Source of the DNA: Corynebacterium renale
Lineage (GTDB): Bacteria; Actinomycetota; Actinomycetes; Mycobacteriales; Mycobacteriaceae
DNA length: 64,000 nucleotides
Assembly: GCF_002563965.1 (NCBI RefSeq)
Contig: NZ_PDJF01000001.1
Span: 2,046,001 to 2,110,000 of the forward strand
Direction: 5' to 3'
Shown here: positions 8,961-17,586 of the stretch, piece after piece
Position numbering within the stretch: the stretch's first letter is position 1
Layout of the letters: each line of letters opens with the position of its first letter
Program-made: the position numbers and the translations under genes
Notes under the pieces: model-generated
The model's input: only the letters and a program-made list of their open reading frames with translations
Databases searched by the model: none
What the model was told of the DNA's origin: nothing

Positions 8961-10446
8961 GGTGTCCTTTCACGGCAAGCCATATGGAGTGAGCTTGCGC
9001 GGGGTCCGTTGTGGGATAGTCGCGGCGCCGGTGCGCGCCACGAGATTCGGTACGCAGTGCTGCGGCCGTGGCGATAAGCAGGCCAGTGTTAGCGATGTCG
9101 CCGCCGCACTCAGACAGTTCGCTGCGTGCCTGCTCGATGCCGGCGCCGGTGCGCAGGAGTCCTAGGCCGGCGTCGATGGCCCGGCGCGCACGGTCTGTAT
9201 CGCATGGCCCGTCAGGGAGGGTGACGTCGACGGTAGTGCTTCGCGACGACCACCCGCGGCCTTCCCACGCGGGCGCAGAGTCACCGCCAGTTGCTGCAGC
9301 CCGCCCCGCAGCCGCACCAAAGACAAGGCCCTCAAGCAAGGAGTTGGAGGCCAACCGGTTGGCCCCGTGCACGCCAGTGCGGGCGACCTCGCCTGCTGCG
9401 TAGAGGCCCGGAACGCTGGTGCGTCCCTTAACGTCGGTTGCGATTCCACCCATGCAGTAGTGGGTCGCGGGGGCGACGGGAATCAGGTCGGTGTGCCAAT
9501 CAAAGCCCTCCGCGCGCAGGCAGGCGCTGATGCCTGGGAATTCTTCATCGAGGCCTTCCAGGTGGCGGGCGTCCAGCCACACGTTGTCAGCGCCGCGGTC
9601 GAGTACTCCCGCGATCCCGGCGGAGACAACGTCGCGGGGTGCAAGTTCCGCGCGCGGGTCGACCTCGCGCATGAAGCGGTGGCCGGCGTCGTCGAGAAGC
9701 ACTGCACCTGCCCCGCGCACCGCCTCGGAGATGAGGTGCCGGGTGCCGGCGAGGACCGTGGGGTGGAATTGGACGAACTCGAGGTCCGCGAGCAGTGCCC
9801 CGGCGCGGGCTGCGGCAATGAGTCCGGTGCCGATGGCTTCGGGTGCGCCGGTGGCTCGCGAGTAAACCGAGCCGTATCCGCCGGTGGCCAGGACGGTGGC
9901 ATCAGCGGTGAACTCTTGTCCGGCTGGTGTTCGGATACCGGTGGCATGGCCGTCGCGCACCATGATGGATTCCAGGTTGTGGCCGGCTTCGTGGTGGATG
10001 CGCGGCTCCGCCAGCACTGCAGCGGTGAGGAATTCGTGGAGCCGCAACCCCGAGCGGTCCCCGCCTGCGTGCAGGACGCGTGGTCTGCTGTGCGCGGCTT
10101 CGAGTGCATAATCGATGGTCCCGTCGGGGTGGCGGTCGACGGGAAAGCCCTGTTCAATGAGCGTCCGTACTGCACGCGCGCCGCCTGCAACCAACGCCTG
10201 CGCGGCACGCGGATCCACGATGCCCGCACCGGCGCTGAGGGTGTCGCGGACGTGGTCCTCGTTGGTGTCGCCGACGTCGATAGCCGCAGCTATCCCGCCT
10301 TGTGCCAATTGGGTAGAGCCGGGGCTATCTGCAATCGATGGCCCGGGATACAGCAAGGTGACCTGGGCCCCTTCCGCTGCCCCCGCAAGAGCAGCAGATA
10401 AGCCTGCAACGCCGCTTCCTACAACAAGAATGTGGTGCTTGTTCAT
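8950..10446 (-). CDS. nadB: L-aspartate oxidase
   Basis: A flavoprotein that oxidises L-aspartate to iminoaspartate, the NadA substrate. The 498-aa protein starts with the FAD dinucleotide fold VVGSGVAGLSAALAG. It also has the fumarate-reductase-family segments REVDPRAELAPRDVV, PATHYCMGGI and GLYAAGEVARTGVHGANRLASN (each seen as separate short motifs). The ATG overlaps the nadA stop by 4 nt. As I recall, the C. glutamicum ndnR operon has no nadB, so this operon is a more complete version of the pathway. Confidence 0.95.
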   Translation of the reverse strand: MNKHHILVVGSGVAGLSAALAGAAEGAQVTLLYPGPSIADSPGSTQLAQGGIAAAIDVGDTNEDHVRDTLSAGAGIVDPRAAQALVAGGARAVRTLIEQGFPVDRHPDGTIDYALEAAHSRPRVLHAGGDRSGLRLHEFLTAAVLAEPRIHHEAGHNLESIMVRDGHATGIRTPAGQEFTADATVLATGGYGSVYSRATGAPEAIGTGLIAAARAGALLADLEFVQFHPTVLAGTRHLISEAVRGAGAVLLDDAGHRFMREVDPRAELAPRDVVSAGIAGVLDRGADNVWLDARHLEGLDEEFPGISACLRAEGFDWHTDLIPVAPATHYCMGGIATDVKGRTSVPGLYAAGEVARTGVHGANRLASNSLLEGLVFGAAAGRAAATGGDSAPAWEGRGWSSRSTTVDVTLPDGPCDTDRARRAIDAGLGLLRTGAGIEQARSELSECGGDIANTGLLIATAAALRTESRGAHRRRDYPTTDPAQAHSIWLAVKGHHAY

Positions 10447-11708
10447 AGGCGTGGTTTTGCTGCAAGCATGCGCTCGAGGGCAACACGGGCGTCGGCAGCA
10501 GTATTGTCGGGCACGGTGATCCGGTTAGGTGTGCGGCCTTCCACCAGGGCTTCCAGGGTCCAGGCCAGGTATGCCGGGTGGATGCGGTACATCGTCGAGC
10601 ACGGGCACACCACAGGATCCAGACAGAAAATTACCCGGTCAGGGTACTGCTGGGCCAGGCGGTTGACCATGTTAATTTCGGTGCCGATGGCAATTACGTC
10701 ACCGGGCTGGGATTCTTCCACGACGCGCCGGATGACTTCGGTGGAACCGGATTCGTCGGCAGCATCAACCACCGGCGCAGGGCATTCGGGGTGGACCACA
10801 ACTTTCACGCCCGGAAATTCGGCGCGGGCCTGTTCGATCTGGGCCACAGTAAAACGCTTGTGCACGGAGCAGAACCCATTCCACAGGATCACCTTCGCCG
10901 CGCGGATTTCTTCCGGGGTGTTGCCGCCAAGCGGCTGGTTGGGGTGCCACATGATAATTTCTTCGTCCGCGATCCCCATGGCTCGCGCGGTGTTGCGGCC
11001 CAGATGCTGGTCCGGCAGGAAAACCACGCGCTCGCCGCGCTCAAATACCCACTCCAGGACGGTGCGCGCATTAGAAGAGGTGCACACGATCCCGCCGCTC
11101 CGCCCGCAGAATGCTTTGATGTCCGCAGAGGAGTTCATGTACGTCACCGGCACGATGGGTGCCTTCGCCCCGGCGCGCGCGTCTAAGGGCAACACTTCGG
11201 TGATCTGCTGCCAGCACGATTCCACCTGAGTAATCGTGGCCATGTCTGCCATCGAGCAGCCGGCGGCAAGATTCGGCAGGATGACGGCTTGGTTCTCCCC
11301 GGAGAGGATGTCTGCAGTTTCTGCCATGAAGTGCACGCCGCAGAAGACGAAGGCCTCGGCTTCCGGGTGGGCTTTGGCGGCTTGGGCCAGGTTGAAGGAA
11401 TCCCCGATGAAGTCCGCGAATTGGACTATTTCATCGCGCTGGTAGAAGTGCCCCAGGATCTTTACCCGGTCGCCCAACGTGGCCTTCGCTTGGGTGATCA
11501 TTGCTTCGAGTTCTTCTGTAGTGGCCTGCGTGTAGCGGTCCGGAAGTGGGCCTTGCGGGGCTGGTAGTGGGGCGAAAGTATCGCCGTGGGAGGCGCCGGG
11601 CCCGTAGGAGTTGTTCTGGTCTACTTCCCACGGCTCGGCAGGAAGGCCGGCGTCGCAGGTGCGTTCGCGTTGGGCGGCGCGCAGGATGAGGTTAGTTACG
11701 GAGCTCAT
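10443..11708 (-). CDS. nadA: Quinolinate synthase
   Basis: This [4Fe-4S] enzyme condenses iminoaspartate with dihydroxyacetone phosphate to quinolinate. At 421 aa it is the long actinobacterial form, with a roughly 60-residue N-terminal extension before the three-fold repeated core. Cluster cysteines can be seen in FCGVHFMAE, in NGFCSVH and in the C-terminal VCPCSTMYR region, and HPECPAPVVDAADESGST marks the substrate site. Start and stop codons overlap the neighbouring genes by 4 nt on each side, so it is fully embedded in the NAD operon. Confidence 0.96.
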   Translation of the reverse strand: MSSVTNLILRAAQRERTCDAGLPAEPWEVDQNNSYGPGASHGDTFAPLPAPQGPLPDRYTQATTEELEAMITQAKATLGDRVKILGHFYQRDEIVQFADFIGDSFNLAQAAKAHPEAEAFVFCGVHFMAETADILSGENQAVILPNLAAGCSMADMATITQVESCWQQITEVLPLDARAGAKAPIVPVTYMNSSADIKAFCGRSGGIVCTSSNARTVLEWVFERGERVVFLPDQHLGRNTARAMGIADEEIIMWHPNQPLGGNTPEEIRAAKVILWNGFCSVHKRFTVAQIEQARAEFPGVKVVVHPECPAPVVDAADESGSTEVIRRVVEESQPGDVIAIGTEINMVNRLAQQYPDRVIFCLDPVVCPCSTMYRIHPAYLAWTLEALVEGRTPNRITVPDNTAADARVALERMLAAKPRL

Positions 11709-12448
11709 GAGTGGTCTTTCTGGATAAAGCGGTAGTACTTGGCTGGGCGGTGCTTGGCTCCGGCTTGGGTGGTGCCGGTTTCTTCGATCTCTCCGCTGGC
11801 GAGGATCTGTCTGCGGAAGTTGGCGGGGTCAAGGTGCTTGCCGACGATCACTTCGTGGACTTCCCTCAGTTGTGCAAATGTGAAGGATTCGCCTAAGAAT
11901 CGGTGCGCAACCAGGGTTTGTTCGGCGCGTTTTCTCAGCCGCTCGAGCCCTTTGTCGATGATGTCCGCATGGTCGAAGGCAAGTTCTGGCAGGTTCGTGG
12001 TGTTGAACCAGGCAAGGTTGGGATCATCGGGCGGGTGTGCGCCGCGGAAGTCGCGGTCGCGGAATTGGGCCCAGTATGCGATGGTGACGGTGCGTTCTGC
12101 TTCGGCGGAACGCTCAACGGAGCCGAAGGCGTAGAGCTGTTCCAGGTAGTTCGGTTCGGCTGCGGTTGCTGCGACTAAGTATTCATGCGCGGATTCGCCC
12201 AGGGTTTGATCCCATTGGGTGGGGCCGCCGGGAAGCGCCCACGCCCCTTTGAACGGTGGGCGGACGCGGCGGACCAGCGGTACCCACAGGCCACGGTCGG
12301 CGGGATCTATGGGGCTGCCTGCCGGGGACTCTGCGTGGCGGGCCCACGGTTGCGCTAGAGCAAAGCCCACCGTGGAGACCGCCACGGTGGGGCTAAGCTG
12401 CCGACGTTCACTCACGTTCAGACTGTGCCACCTGCGCATTGTTGCCAC
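11705..12448 (-). CDS. ndnR: NrtR-family NUDIX repressor of NAD biosynthesis
   Basis: The 247-aa protein has an N-terminal NUDIX-like domain (about 20-150, with GAWALPGGPTQWDQTLGESA) and a C-terminal winged helix (about 165-240, with FTFAQLREVHEVIVGKHLD, then NFRRQILASGEIEETG). This is the NrtR layout. The strict NUDIX box is degenerate, as in sensors that bind ADP-ribose or NAD rather than hydrolyse it. In C. glutamicum the same-position gene ndnR is an NAD-responsive repressor of its own operon. The track start is GTG 12448; ATG 12439 is an alternative. It leads the nad operon, overlapping nadA by 4 nt. Confidence 0.9.
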   Translation of the reverse strand: MATMRRWHSLNVSERRQLSPTVAVSTVGFALAQPWARHAESPAGSPIDPADRGLWVPLVRRVRPPFKGAWALPGGPTQWDQTLGESAHEYLVAATAAEPNYLEQLYAFGSVERSAEAERTVTIAYWAQFRDRDFRGAHPPDDPNLAWFNTTNLPELAFDHADIIDKGLERLRKRAEQTLVAHRFLGESFTFAQLREVHEVIVGKHLDPANFRRQILASGEIEETGTTQAGAKHRPAKYYRFIQKDHS

Positions 12449-12451
12449 TTT

Positions 12452-12482
12452 CTTACTTATGGTCAGTTTGACTTTAAGTAAG
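12452..12482. promoter_or_regulatory. Inverted repeat upstream of the nad operon (candidate NdnR operator)
   Basis: CTTACTTA (12452-12459) and TAAGTAAG (12475-12482) are exact inverted copies separated by 15 bp, ending 4 bp from the GTG of ndnR and overlapping any plausible promoter. The position suits an autorepressor site; assignment to NdnR is inference. Confidence 0.45.
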
Positions 12483-12562
12483 GATAGACCCGGCTTAGGT
12501 TCTGGACCAAACTATTTATGCGCGCCGGGGGTAGCTGGGGCTATTCGCTGCCCCGCAATGCG

Positions 12563-12598
12563 TTGCGCCGCTAGAAACGTATGCTTCTAGCGGCGCAA
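12563..12598 (-). terminator. Hairpin terminator after qor2
   Basis: A 14-bp perfect stem, TTGCGCCGCTAGAA / TTCTAGCGGCGCAA, with an 8-nt loop lies just past the qor2 stop. No T-run follows on the minus strand. Confidence 0.6.
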
Positions 12599-12620
12599 GT
12601 GATGCGAGGTCGCGGACAAG

Positions 12621-13466
12621 TTAACGCACGGCTTCTACAAAAGGCGTGCTTTCACGCCCAATGAGGTCCTGCAGGTCAGTGCTCTCCGAGTAGAGGGCGC
12701 CTGCTTCAATAATGGGGTCCCAGGAAGCAATCATCTGCGCCACCTCCGCGGGCAGTCCTGCACCCTCGAGCACCTGCGCGAATTCAGCCTCTGGGAGGTA
12801 CACGTACTCCACGTCACGGCCTGCGATTTCGCCCAGACCTTCAGCAATCTGCGGATAGCTCAGCGCTGGCGATCCTGCAAGCTCGTAGACCTTGCCGGCG
12901 TGGCCGTCTTCTGCAACGACGCGCGCAGCGGCTTCGGCATAATCCTTCCGCGCCGCACCAGAGACCCGAGCATCTCCAGCAGCCCCGAAGAATTTCCCTG
13001 TTTCCTTGGCGGCGTCCAGGTTTGCAGCATAGTTTTCCCAGTACCAGCCGTTACGCAGCAGAACATAGTCGATTCCACTATCACGCAACAGGGCTTCGGT
13101 CTCACGATGCTCAGGTGCCAAGCCCAACTTCGAGATGTCAGCGTTGAGGAGGCTGGTGTAGGCAATGAGCGAAACACCAGCTTCTTGAGCAGCACGAATA
13201 ATGTTCGTGTGCTGAGCCGTGCGCTGCCCTACTTCGCTACCGGAGACCAGCACGAGGCGTTCCACACTCTGCAGCGCCTGAGTCAAAGCCGGCTGGTCCG
13301 AATAGTCCGCCACGCGGACGTCAATGCCCTGCTCTGCCAGCGGCGCAGCTTTCTCTTGGTTGCGAACGATGGCCACGATTTCGTCAGCAGCAATTCCCTT
13401 GTCCTGCAATGCTTGAATGACGTGCCCGCCAAGATTCCCTGTAGCGCCGGTTACTGCGATCTTCAT
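12621..13466 (-). CDS. qor2: NmrA-type NAD(P)H:quinone oxidoreductase
   Basis: A 281-aa atypical short-chain dehydrogenase with the N-terminal nucleotide fold VTGATGNLGGHVIQAL and the NmrA-type segment YTSLLNAD, then LLRNGWYWENY. Close relatives (E. coli QorB/YtfG) reduce quinones two electrons at a time. It is divergent from an HxlR/DUF24 regulator; in C. glutamicum the same arrangement is qor2/qorR, in which the quinone-sensing repressor controls the reductase. A strong AAGGAGGATCC ribosome site precedes the ATG. Substrate range is inferred from family. Confidence 0.85.
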   Translation of the reverse strand: MKIAVTGATGNLGGHVIQALQDKGIAADEIVAIVRNQEKAAPLAEQGIDVRVADYSDQPALTQALQSVERLVLVSGSEVGQRTAQHTNIIRAAQEAGVSLIAYTSLLNADISKLGLAPEHRETEALLRDSGIDYVLLRNGWYWENYAANLDAAKETGKFFGAAGDARVSGAARKDYAEAAARVVAEDGHAGKVYELAGSPALSYPQIAEGLGEIAGRDVEYVYLPEAEFAQVLEGAGLPAEVAQMIASWDPIIEAGALYSESTDLQDLIGRESTPFVEAVR

Positions 13467-13511
13467 GGATCCTCCTTTTAAATTTCAAATAAGTACGACC
13501 TCGAGCATATT

Positions 13512-13528
13512 ACTTACTTTTAGTAAGT
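13512..13528. promoter_or_regulatory. Palindromic QorR-type operator
   Basis: ACTTACT-TTT-AGTAAGT is a perfect 7-bp inverted repeat in the qor2/qorR intergenic region. GTAA/TTAC dyads of this sort are typical of HxlR/DUF24 repressors, so QorR is the likely ligand (inference). Confidence 0.6.
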
Positions 13529-13571
13529 GCAAGGCGTGCCGGAGAATTCCCGTTTCAACCGCACTGGGGCA

Positions 13572-13577
13572 TACACT
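13572..13577 (+). promoter_or_regulatory. -10 box of qorR
   Basis: TACACT lies 7 nt before ATG 13585 and fixes the start of the regulator well downstream of the longest open frame. Confidence 0.5.
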
Positions 13578-13584
13578 CACGTAC

Positions 13585-13938
13585 ATGCCGCACGCCAATG
13601 TGTTCTCCAGTAAATGCCCCTCACGGGACGTACTTGTACACCTTTCCGGCAAATGGGGTGCGCTCATCATCGCGGCCCTCGATAGTGCGCCCCATCCCCT
13701 GCGCTTCAAGGACCTCCGCGCCAGTATCGACGGCATTAGTGACCGCATGTTGTCCCACACCCTTGGGCTCCTCGAACGCGACGGCATCCTGGTGCGCAAT
13801 GAGGAAGACCATGTGACCTACGGTTTAAGCCCCCTTGGGAACGACGTGGCGCAACCCCTTCTTCAGCTCATTTCGACGGTGGAAAACAACATGGGCGATA
13901 TCCTGCAACGCAACGAAGCGTACGACCGTAATCATTAG
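13585..13938 (+). CDS. qorR: HxlR/DUF24-family redox-sensing regulator, QorR type
   Basis: This 117-aa winged-helix protein has the HxlR core: LVHLSGKWGALIIAAL, RFKDLRASIDGISDRMLSHT (recognition region), LERDGILVRN, then VTYGLSPLG. Cys11 in SSKCPSRDVL is the conserved DUF24 cysteine, which in C. glutamicum QorR and Bacillus YodB responds to diamide and quinones. The open frame extends 56 codons further upstream, but the -10 box position, the cysteine spacing and the family length all point to ATG 13585. It is divergent from the quinone reductase gene and has a palindrome between them. Confidence 0.88.
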   Translation: MPHANVFSSKCPSRDVLVHLSGKWGALIIAALDSAPHPLRFKDLRASIDGISDRMLSHTLGLLERDGILVRNEEDHVTYGLSPLGNDVAQPLLQLISTVENNMGDILQRNEAYDRNH

Positions 13939-13978
13939 GCGGGCCTACGCACCCTATGGGCTGGGCCCACTGCCCTGC

Positions 13979-13984
13979 TACGCT
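13979..13984 (+). promoter_or_regulatory. -10 box of pabAB
   Basis: TACGCT is followed by 7 nt and then GTG 13992; no ribosome site is present. Confidence 0.5.
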
Positions 13985-13991
13985 CTACCCC

Positions 13992-15845
13992 GTGATTCTG
14001 CTCGTTGATAATCGGGATTCGTACACGTTTAACCTGGCTCACCTCATCGCCGCTCAATCGGGTGAAGAACCTCTGGTGGTCAGTGCCGACGACGTATTCA
14101 CCCACCGCATCCCCGAGCGCATTCGTGCCGGCGAGTTCAGCCACGTGGTTATCTCCCCTGGTCCTGGGCACCCGGAAACAGACGCAGATTTTGCGGCTTC
14201 CCGCGCAGTCATCGAAGCATCGCAAGGCATACCTCTTCTGGGAGTCTGCCTGGGACACCAGGGCCTAGCACTCCTCGCCGGCGCTGAGGTCTCCTGTACA
14301 GAGCCCCACCACGGCGTACTCAGCACCGTTACGCATTCCGGGGAGGGCATCTTCGAAAACCTCCCCCACAACATGGAAGTGGTGCGCTACCACTCCTTAC
14401 ACGTGGCCGAGCCTCTCCCCGACGGGCTTGAGGTTCATGCCTGCAGCGAAGACGGCACTATCCAGGCTCTCAAGGTCGCCGGGCAACCGCATTGGGGCGT
14501 CCAGTTCCACCCAGAATCTATCCTCACCCAGCACGGGGATACGCTCATGGCGAACTTCCTGCGCCTGACCCCAGCACCCCAGTTCCAGGTCCTGCACTCC
14601 CAGCACCCGCTGACCACGGACGCGGAATCCGTCTTCGCAGCCCTGCGCGCCCAGCATCCGCAGCATTTTTGGTTGGACTGCGCCACCGGCGATTCGTGGT
14701 CCATCATGGGCACGGGCGCAGGCCACCTGACGCGCACGATCAGCGGCGAGCAGGTACTTGAACGCCTCGCTCAGGGCCTCAACCAGAGCGTTGACCGCAC
14801 GACTGTTCCTGCAGAGGTCCCGTTCGCCGGTGGATTCGTGGGTTATCTTCAGTACCCGCGCCCAGTTCCGGGTGGTTTCTGGCTGATGCCGCAGGCATTC
14901 ATCGCCATCGACCACTCCACGAACACCGCGCACTGCATGGTGCTGTACAAGGAGCTTATCGACGACGAAACGCACTCCCTCATGAGCGCCCTGGAGCAAG
15001 CCCTCCGCGCCCCGCGGTCCGAGTCAGGTCCGGCCCGCGTGGTCAACGGCCAGTGGCGCATGTCCCGGGATACGTATCTCCGTGCCATCGCCGCCGCGAA
15101 GGACTACCTGGCCGCTGGCGATTCCTACGAAGTCTGCCTCACCGACACGTGGGAGGGCACGTGTCAAGGAACCGGCTTTGACCTGTACCGAAGGCTGCGC
15201 GCAGCCAACCCCGCGCCGTATGCGGCTTACCTTCATCTAAGCCCTGATGAGCCGGAAATTTTGTGCTCCTCCCCGGAGCGTTTTCTGAAAGTCCGCGACC
15301 GTGTGGTTGAAACGAAGCCGATTAAGGGCACCGCCCCGCGGGATACTGATCCACGCGCGCTCCAGGAGGATCCGAAGACCCGCTCAGAGAACCTGATGAT
15401 TGTAGACTTGCTGCGCAACGATCTTGCGCGCGTATGCACCCCCGGGACCGTGACGGTACCGCACCTCATGGCGGTGGAAACGTACGCCAGCGTGCACCAA
15501 CTGGTGACCACTATCCGCGGAACCCTGCGCCCGGACGCCACCCTGGTGGACCTGATTGCCGCGACATTCCCGGGCGGCTCCATGACGGGCGCACCGAAGG
15601 GAAGGACGCTGGATATCATCGACCACCTGGAGGCCGGCCCGCGCGGAGTGTACTCCGGCACGATCGGTTACCTGGGCTTCGGCGGCAACGCTGACCTGAA
15701 CATCGTGATCCGCACCGCAACCAAGTCCGGCGACGCGGTTCACATCGGCGCAGGTGGTGCGATCGTGTGGGCCTCTGCCCCAGAGGCTGAGTACCAGGAG
15801 AAGCAGCTCAAGGCCGAGGCCGTGCTGAAAGGCCTGCAGGACTAA
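13992..15845 (+). CDS. pabAB: Fused aminodeoxychorismate synthase (PabA-PabB)
   Basis: Makes 4-amino-4-deoxychorismate from chorismate and glutamine for folate. Residues 1-190 are the glutamine amidotransferase (DNRDSYTFNLAHL; SPGPGHPE; nucleophile Cys in GVCLGHQG; His and Glu in VQFHPES). Residues about 220-617 are the chorismate-binding domain (GDSYEVCLTD, CSSPERFL, ETKPIKGTAPR, IVDLLRNDL, GSMTGAPKGRT). The GTG at 13992 gives a protein beginning directly with the amidotransferase strand; the upstream in-frame ATG adds 12 unlikely residues. pabC follows after 2 bp. Confidence 0.94.
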   Translation: MILLVDNRDSYTFNLAHLIAAQSGEEPLVVSADDVFTHRIPERIRAGEFSHVVISPGPGHPETDADFAASRAVIEASQGIPLLGVCLGHQGLALLAGAEVSCTEPHHGVLSTVTHSGEGIFENLPHNMEVVRYHSLHVAEPLPDGLEVHACSEDGTIQALKVAGQPHWGVQFHPESILTQHGDTLMANFLRLTPAPQFQVLHSQHPLTTDAESVFAALRAQHPQHFWLDCATGDSWSIMGTGAGHLTRTISGEQVLERLAQGLNQSVDRTTVPAEVPFAGGFVGYLQYPRPVPGGFWLMPQAFIAIDHSTNTAHCMVLYKELIDDETHSLMSALEQALRAPRSESGPARVVNGQWRMSRDTYLRAIAAAKDYLAAGDSYEVCLTDTWEGTCQGTGFDLYRRLRAANPAPYAAYLHLSPDEPEILCSSPERFLKVRDRVVETKPIKGTAPRDTDPRALQEDPKTRSENLMIVDLLRNDLARVCTPGTVTVPHLMAVETYASVHQLVTTIRGTLRPDATLVDLIAATFPGGSMTGAPKGRTLDIIDHLEAGPRGVYSGTIGYLGFGGNADLNIVIRTATKSGDAVHIGAGGAIVWASAPEAEYQEKQLKAEAVLKGLQD

Positions 15846-15847
15846 CC

Positions 15848-16564
15848 ATGGACGCTTTTTACTGGAGCTTCTCGACGTCCACCTGGAACCCCCTACCCCC
15901 AGGGCAAGAAACTGACGGCCCGCTTCAGCGCGCCGAAAGTTGGCTGAACCGTGGTGCGCCCCCACGCGCTTACCCGCTGCACGTGGCCCGTTTTGGTGAG
16001 GTGCCGGACGGGATGTGGCCGGCGGCTATTGAGCTACTCACGCACATCTACGAAGGCACCCCGAACTTCCCGCGAATCGCCCAATTCGGTAACGACTTTT
16101 ACCTGCACATCCGTCCCGCCCCACTCCTGCGCGAGCACACTGTGCTGACGTGGTTAGACACCAGCGATGTCCCGGATCCCCGCACGCAACCCTTGGTGAA
16201 GGGACCCGATCTGGCGGCGCTGGCCGAGTTCCGCGCCCACCACCTTGTTCCTGGTACCGACGACGTGATTATCGGCGACTTCGCCGAGACCACCACGGGA
16301 GCGCTGGTCGGTTGGGAAGGCGACATGCTTGTCCTACCGAAGGCCGGCCACCTGCCTTCGACGACACAACAACTGGTGGCGCGCCGGGCTGAGAGCTTGG
16401 GAATCCGCGTGATTGAAGGAAAGCTGCGCCCCAATCAGCCGTTGTGGTTCCTCAACGCGGTGCAAGGGATTAGCCCGGTCAGTGCTGTTAACCAGAGTGA
16501 TGGGGCTGTGATACCCGTGCCGGTCTACCCTGGCGCCAGCGAGTGGCGGGCGTGGTGGGGATAG
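15848..16564 (+). CDS. pabC: Aminodeoxychorismate lyase-like class IV aminotransferase
   Basis: The 238-aa protein shows the class IV PLP-enzyme pattern: a lysine in LVKGPDLA, the cofactor-binding ETTTGALVGW segment, and the C-terminal LWFLNAVQGISPV, which in PabC-type enzymes closes the active site. It would release pyruvate from aminodeoxychorismate to give 4-aminobenzoate. Position 2 bp behind pabAB supports PabC over a branched-chain or D-amino-acid aminotransferase. The N-terminal third is divergent from the E. coli protein. Confidence 0.85.
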   Translation: MDAFYWSFSTSTWNPLPPGQETDGPLQRAESWLNRGAPPRAYPLHVARFGEVPDGMWPAAIELLTHIYEGTPNFPRIAQFGNDFYLHIRPAPLLREHTVLTWLDTSDVPDPRTQPLVKGPDLAALAEFRAHHLVPGTDDVIIGDFAETTTGALVGWEGDMLVLPKAGHLPSTTQQLVARRAESLGIRVIEGKLRPNQPLWFLNAVQGISPVSAVNQSDGAVIPVPVYPGASEWRAWWG

Positions 16565-16602
16565 CTGGAGGATTTAGAGAACTAGCGGTTTAGCTACATC
16601 CG

Positions 16603-17547
16603 TTAGAGCATACTCCAGTTCTCTGGAAAGCCCATGCTGCCCGGAGTTACCAGTGGGTTAGTCATAAAGTCTTCGAAAATTAAAGTAGATATTTTCTCTG
16701 ACCACGTAGTTCCCGGTGAAATCTCCCTGAGAAGCCTATCCATCACGACTATGACGCCAAAGATACGCTCGCTTTGTCCTTCTGGCAGCGACGCGAATTG
16801 TGGGAGGGTTCGTAACGCTGACGTCGACACCGGCATGAAAGATTTATTCCAGAGGCGAACATGATGCGCACAGAAATTACGAACAATGGTCATTTGTTCC
16901 ATCCACCGAACCAAAGGCGATTGCGCTTTAGTTTTTCGCTGCTGATTCTTGCTCAGCATATCTAGTTTGATCGAAATACCGAGATTTTTAGCAATTTGAT
17001 GTTGGTCACGAGAAGGCAGCCCCTCGTAGAGGCGCGAGATATCCGCAAAATCGAGCACTTCAGCTAAAACCCAAAATGGATACCGGGATTTATATTTCCG
17101 ACGGTAATGCTTAATAGCTTCGTTGTTTTTGCCAGCGCGATGGATGCGCTTTTGTGCAGTCTCCATCCAGGCCGCGTGCTGGAACGAAGAACGAAAACGG
17201 CTTGGGTCGGTGTATCGAAGAGGATCTTCTTCAGCCAAAATACTTCCAACCTGTGTTCGCAGAGCAACTTCGATCCGTTCCATTGCGTCATGAACTAATG
17301 TGCGCAATTTTCGATCTGCCTCATACAGCTCGACTACATCTCGAAACCGCGTGCCTGGTAAAAATATGTCACTTCGCCGTCCGTTTGCGTCGAACTCTCG
17401 AGCGGGGTACCAGTAGGCTGACAAACGGTAATAGCTTACATAACTGAGCCATTGGCATGCAGTTTCATCATCTACATCCATACCCCGCGAACGCAGCAAG
17501 TCAATATGCTGACTTCGGGTTAAAGCCGGTTTAAGAGCCCCAACCAC
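16603..17547 (-). CDS. Abi_2 (AbiD/AbiF) family abortive-infection protein
   Basis: About 314 aa. It begins, like many Abi_2 proteins, with KPALTRSQHIDLLRSRGMDV. A helical domain rich in YYRLSAYWYP and DRKLRTLVHDAMERIEVALR motifs follows, and the HEPN-type R-x4-H signature is in RNFCAHHVRLWN near residue 240. AbiF/AbiD proteins in lactococci abort phage infection, and recent work links them to RNA. GTG 17547 follows a purine-rich GGGGAGGGG; the open frame extends to 17586 but lacks such a signal. It is AT-richer than pabABC and sits alone, marking the start of an accessory stretch. Confidence 0.85.
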   Translation of the reverse strand: MVGALKPALTRSQHIDLLRSRGMDVDDETACQWLSYVSYYRLSAYWYPAREFDANGRRSDIFLPGTRFRDVVELYEADRKLRTLVHDAMERIEVALRTQVGSILAEEDPLRYTDPSRFRSSFQHAAWMETAQKRIHRAGKNNEAIKHYRRKYKSRYPFWVLAEVLDFADISRLYEGLPSRDQHQIAKNLGISIKLDMLSKNQQRKTKAQSPLVRWMEQMTIVRNFCAHHVRLWNKSFMPVSTSALRTLPQFASLPEGQSERIFGVIVVMDRLLREISPGTTWSEKISTLIFEDFMTNPLVTPGSMGFPENWSML

Positions 17548-17586
17548 AGTCCCCTCCCCATTGGTTTTTATAGAGATCCAGCCCAC

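Noticed and set aside
9367-10401. 344-codon plus-strand frame
   Set aside because: Shadow of nadB.
16576-16624. Inverted repeat AGAGAACT / AGTTCTCT between pabC and the Abi_2 gene
   Set aside because: The right arm lies inside the Abi_2 coding region and no T-run follows, so terminator function is doubtful.
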